The notes beneath the pieces were generated by a model. It was not told the origin of the DNA and made no database searches. It worked only from the letters and a program-made list of their open reading frames with translations. The position numbers were made by a program, and so were the translations under genes. Shown here piece by piece: positions 21,513-22,962 of a stretch of 22,962 bases of DNA (position 1 is its first letter; every line of letters begins with the position of its first letter). The stretch is from a virus. The DNA is taken from the IMG/VR virus record IMGVR_UViG_3300043436_001716, positions 1 to 22,962 of that record, one strand, 5' to 3'.

Positions 21513-22421
21513 TTAACGCATTTGTGCAGCCACATTAGATATGTCTGCGAGTGCGCCTCTGATTGAGGCAGGGATTGGTGTGCCTTGGCTTTGCCCTTGA
21601 GCAAAAGCCGGAATTGTGGGTGTGCCTGCTGGTAATTGAGTCGGAGTAGTGCCACCTTGCCCTTGCTCTTTTAACAGCTTATTCTCTTGCAAAACTAATG
21701 CAGAAAGGTCAGAATAACTAAACTCCCTACCATTATGAACTAATGGCAATGATGGGTCTTTAGCATTCACCAACTTAGCAGCATTTCTTTCTGCATCATA
21801 AATAATTTGACCATCTAATTGATACAACTTTCTTTCAAGTACTGCCTGGTAAGCAGGAATCCGAGCAGCTTCAGGGATTTGGTCATTCCATTGGATGCCA
21901 TTAAGCTGAGTTTGTTCCCAAAGTTGCTTCATCTTTGTCACATATCTTTGCTCAATTAGTGACTTGTCAGCCTCTGCTTTGCTCACTAAATCATCATATT
22001 TAGATTGAGCCTCAGCCATCTTCTTTAGAAACTCATCAGACTGATTAGAATTGACAGAGTTCTTAGCCTTCTCCTCAAGTTCCTTCATCTTCTTCAGAGC
22101 AAGCTTGATTTTATCGCCCGAGTTCTTGGTCACTTTAAGTTCCTCAACGGCATTGCCATCAAGACCATACTCTTTAGCCATTCTCACAATCTCCTCATCA
22201 TAGCCCATCATATAGTTGCTGATGAAGTGCTTTTTAAGGTCAAGGCTTGTTTTGGCAAGTTCAAAATCATACAGATTGGTATTGAATTTATTACTCACAG
22301 CCTCCGGTACTTGAATGTCATTCAGAACAGATGCTGAAATCATCAAGTTAAATTCAGGATCATCTGATACTCCGGCTCTTTTAGCCTGAGAAATCAAAAA
22401 CTCTTTAATGTTCATGCTCAT
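21513..22421 (-). CDS. Scaffold-like coiled-coil protein
   Basis: A 302-aa protein. Residues ~1-95 are a helical start (MSMNIKEFLISQAKRAG, then a folded part), residues ~95-165 a strongly charged coiled coil (KLALKKMKELEEKAKNSVN, LKKMAEAQSKYDDLVSKAEA), and ~180-240 a compact part (LNGIQWNDQIPEAARIPAYQ). The C-terminal ~60 residues are a Pro/Gly/Gln-rich flexible tail (TTPTQLPAGTPTIPAFAQ). Coiled coil plus flexible C-terminus, placed just upstream of the capsid gene, is the signature of an internal scaffold that shapes the prohead. It is joined to the preceding gene by ATGA. No protease motif seen. Confidence 0.75.
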   Translation of the reverse strand: MSMNIKEFLISQAKRAGVSDDPEFNLMISASVLNDIQVPEAVSNKFNTNLYDFELAKTSLDLKKHFISNYMMGYDEEIVRMAKEYGLDGNAVEELKVTKNSGDKIKLALKKMKELEEKAKNSVNSNQSDEFLKKMAEAQSKYDDLVSKAEADKSLIEQRYVTKMKQLWEQTQLNGIQWNDQIPEAARIPAYQAVLERKLYQLDGQIIYDAERNAAKLVNAKDPSLPLVHNGREFSYSDLSALVLQENKLLKEQGQGGTTPTQLPAGTPTIPAFAQGQSQGTPIPASIRGALADISNVAAQMR

Positions 22422-22864
22422 ATCTGTGGATTGCTAAATGAATCGAATAGGGCAGCAGTGTCCAAAGTAGGCTCATCACCTGACTCTTCAACTGATTTCT
22501 TTTTGCGCTTTGGTTTCTCCTCTGCTTCAGCAGCCAATTCAGCCTCAAGTTCAGCCCTAACTTGTGCCTTCAATTCTTCCTTCAGCTTAGAAAGCAATTC
22601 CGGATTGCTAAGTGAATTTTGGTCTCCAGCCTTGGCTGATCTGCCAACATAAACATCTCCAGTAGGTCTGATTCTTGCCCAACTGAAAGACCTTTTATTG
22701 ATAGGTTTAGAAAGTTCACGAAGTGCAATAGCAGCATTAACACTGACATTGAATGGCATGTCTTGTGCGCCTGTTACTGGGTTAATTTCCCACCTTACAA
22801 CTGTTACTTGTGTCCGATTGCCTTTTTCTCTGATGGCATCACGGATGTACTGTAAATTATCCAT
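22418..22864 (-). CDS. Head-module protein with acidic/basic helical C-terminus (148 aa)
   Basis: A 148-aa protein. Residues 1-~85 look folded (TQVTVVRWEINPVTGAQDMP, then RSFSWARIRPTGDVYVGRSA). Residues ~88-115 are a helix rich in Glu, Lys and Ala (LLSKLKEELKAQVRAELEAE), followed by a Lys cluster (KPKRKKKS) and an acidic end. No family recognised. It lies immediately before the scaffold-like gene (ATGA overlap) and after an unidentified gene, so it is probably a minor head or scaffold-associated component. Starts at ATG 22864 with an AT-rich leader and no Shine-Dalgarno. Confidence 0.75.
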   Translation of the reverse strand: MDNLQYIRDAIREKGNRTQVTVVRWEINPVTGAQDMPFNVSVNAAIALRELSKPINKRSFSWARIRPTGDVYVGRSAKAGDQNSLSNPELLSKLKEELKAQVRAELEAELAAEAEEKPKRKKKSVEESGDEPTLDTAALFDSFSNPQI

Positions 22865-22883
22865 TTTATAATTGTTTAAAAGA

Positions 22884-22962
22884 TTACCCTGTGTGATGAA
22901 TAGTGGATTTCATTTTCCCTATTACTGTCTCTTGGCTTGCAATTGAAGGCTTAAAGCCATAA
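22884..22962 (-). CDS. 3' end of an upstream head-module gene, cut by the window edge
   Basis: On the minus strand a frame is open from the window edge to TAA at 22886-22884, giving 25 residues (ending KMKSTIHHTG). The other two frames carry stops in this stretch. It lies 19 nt before the 148-aa gene, in the same direction, so it is probably the C-terminus of the previous head gene. In this position a portal gene is common, but the fragment is too short to identify. Confidence 0.5.
   Translation of the reverse strand, partial: YGFKPSIASQETVIGKMKSTIHHTG

Overview
The window is a 23 kb segment of a tailed double-stranded DNA phage, or a prophage, with a siphovirus-like gene set. No integrase, lysis gene or tRNA is visible. 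The portal gene is not recognisable and probably lies outside the window. The host is probably a Bacteroidota (Flavobacteriia- or Sphingobacteria-like) bacterium. Three things point that way: genes lack Shine-Dalgarno sites, most non-coding gaps carry the Bacteroidota sigma -7 element TAnnTTTG, and the proteins have the flavour of Bacteroidota phages. Start and stop use is standard. No stretch over 300 bases lacks a gene.

Layout. Nearly everything is on the minus strand, so gene order runs right to left. At the right edge (22962 to 20386) is a head module: the tail of an unidentified gene, a 148-aa protein, a scaffold-like coiled-coil protein and the probable major capsid protein, closed by a bidirectional terminator. 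A small plus-strand island (18374-20302) follows: a putative DNA-binding protein, two short peptides, an SSB-like protein and a Gp157-like protein. At 18341-18356 two back-to-back -7 elements form a divergent promoter. Leftward from there runs the replication and nucleotide-processing module (18325 to 13583): VRR-NUC nuclease, SAM methyltransferase, two small proteins, a CoiA-like nuclease behind an unusual structured leader, a winged-helix replication initiator or helicase loader containing a 12-bp tandem repeat, and DnaB helicase. Next come a small basic protein, a ParB-domain/DNA methyltransferase fusion, and the two terminase subunits (12203 to 10565). The left part is the tail module: three small proteins, tape measure, a 749-aa tail protein, a fibre-like protein, a 71-aa protein and a large tail protein cut by the left edge.

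How it fits together. The divergent promoter and the small protein beside it probably set the balance between the minus operon and the SSB/Gp157 block. The initiator, DnaB and SSB-like protein would run replication. The methyltransferase would modify the DNA that TerS/TerL package into heads built by scaffold and capsid protein. Terminator-promoter pairs in front of the tape measure gene and the 749-aa gene suggest the tail genes are transcribed in separate units.

The observations most worth following up are: the attenuator-like leader of the CoiA-like gene (16588-16722); the paired TTGCA sites on 12-bp spacing at both promoters flanking a protein that is itself an internal duplication; the candidate origin iterons inside the initiator gene; and the overlapping reading frames at 9785-10178.
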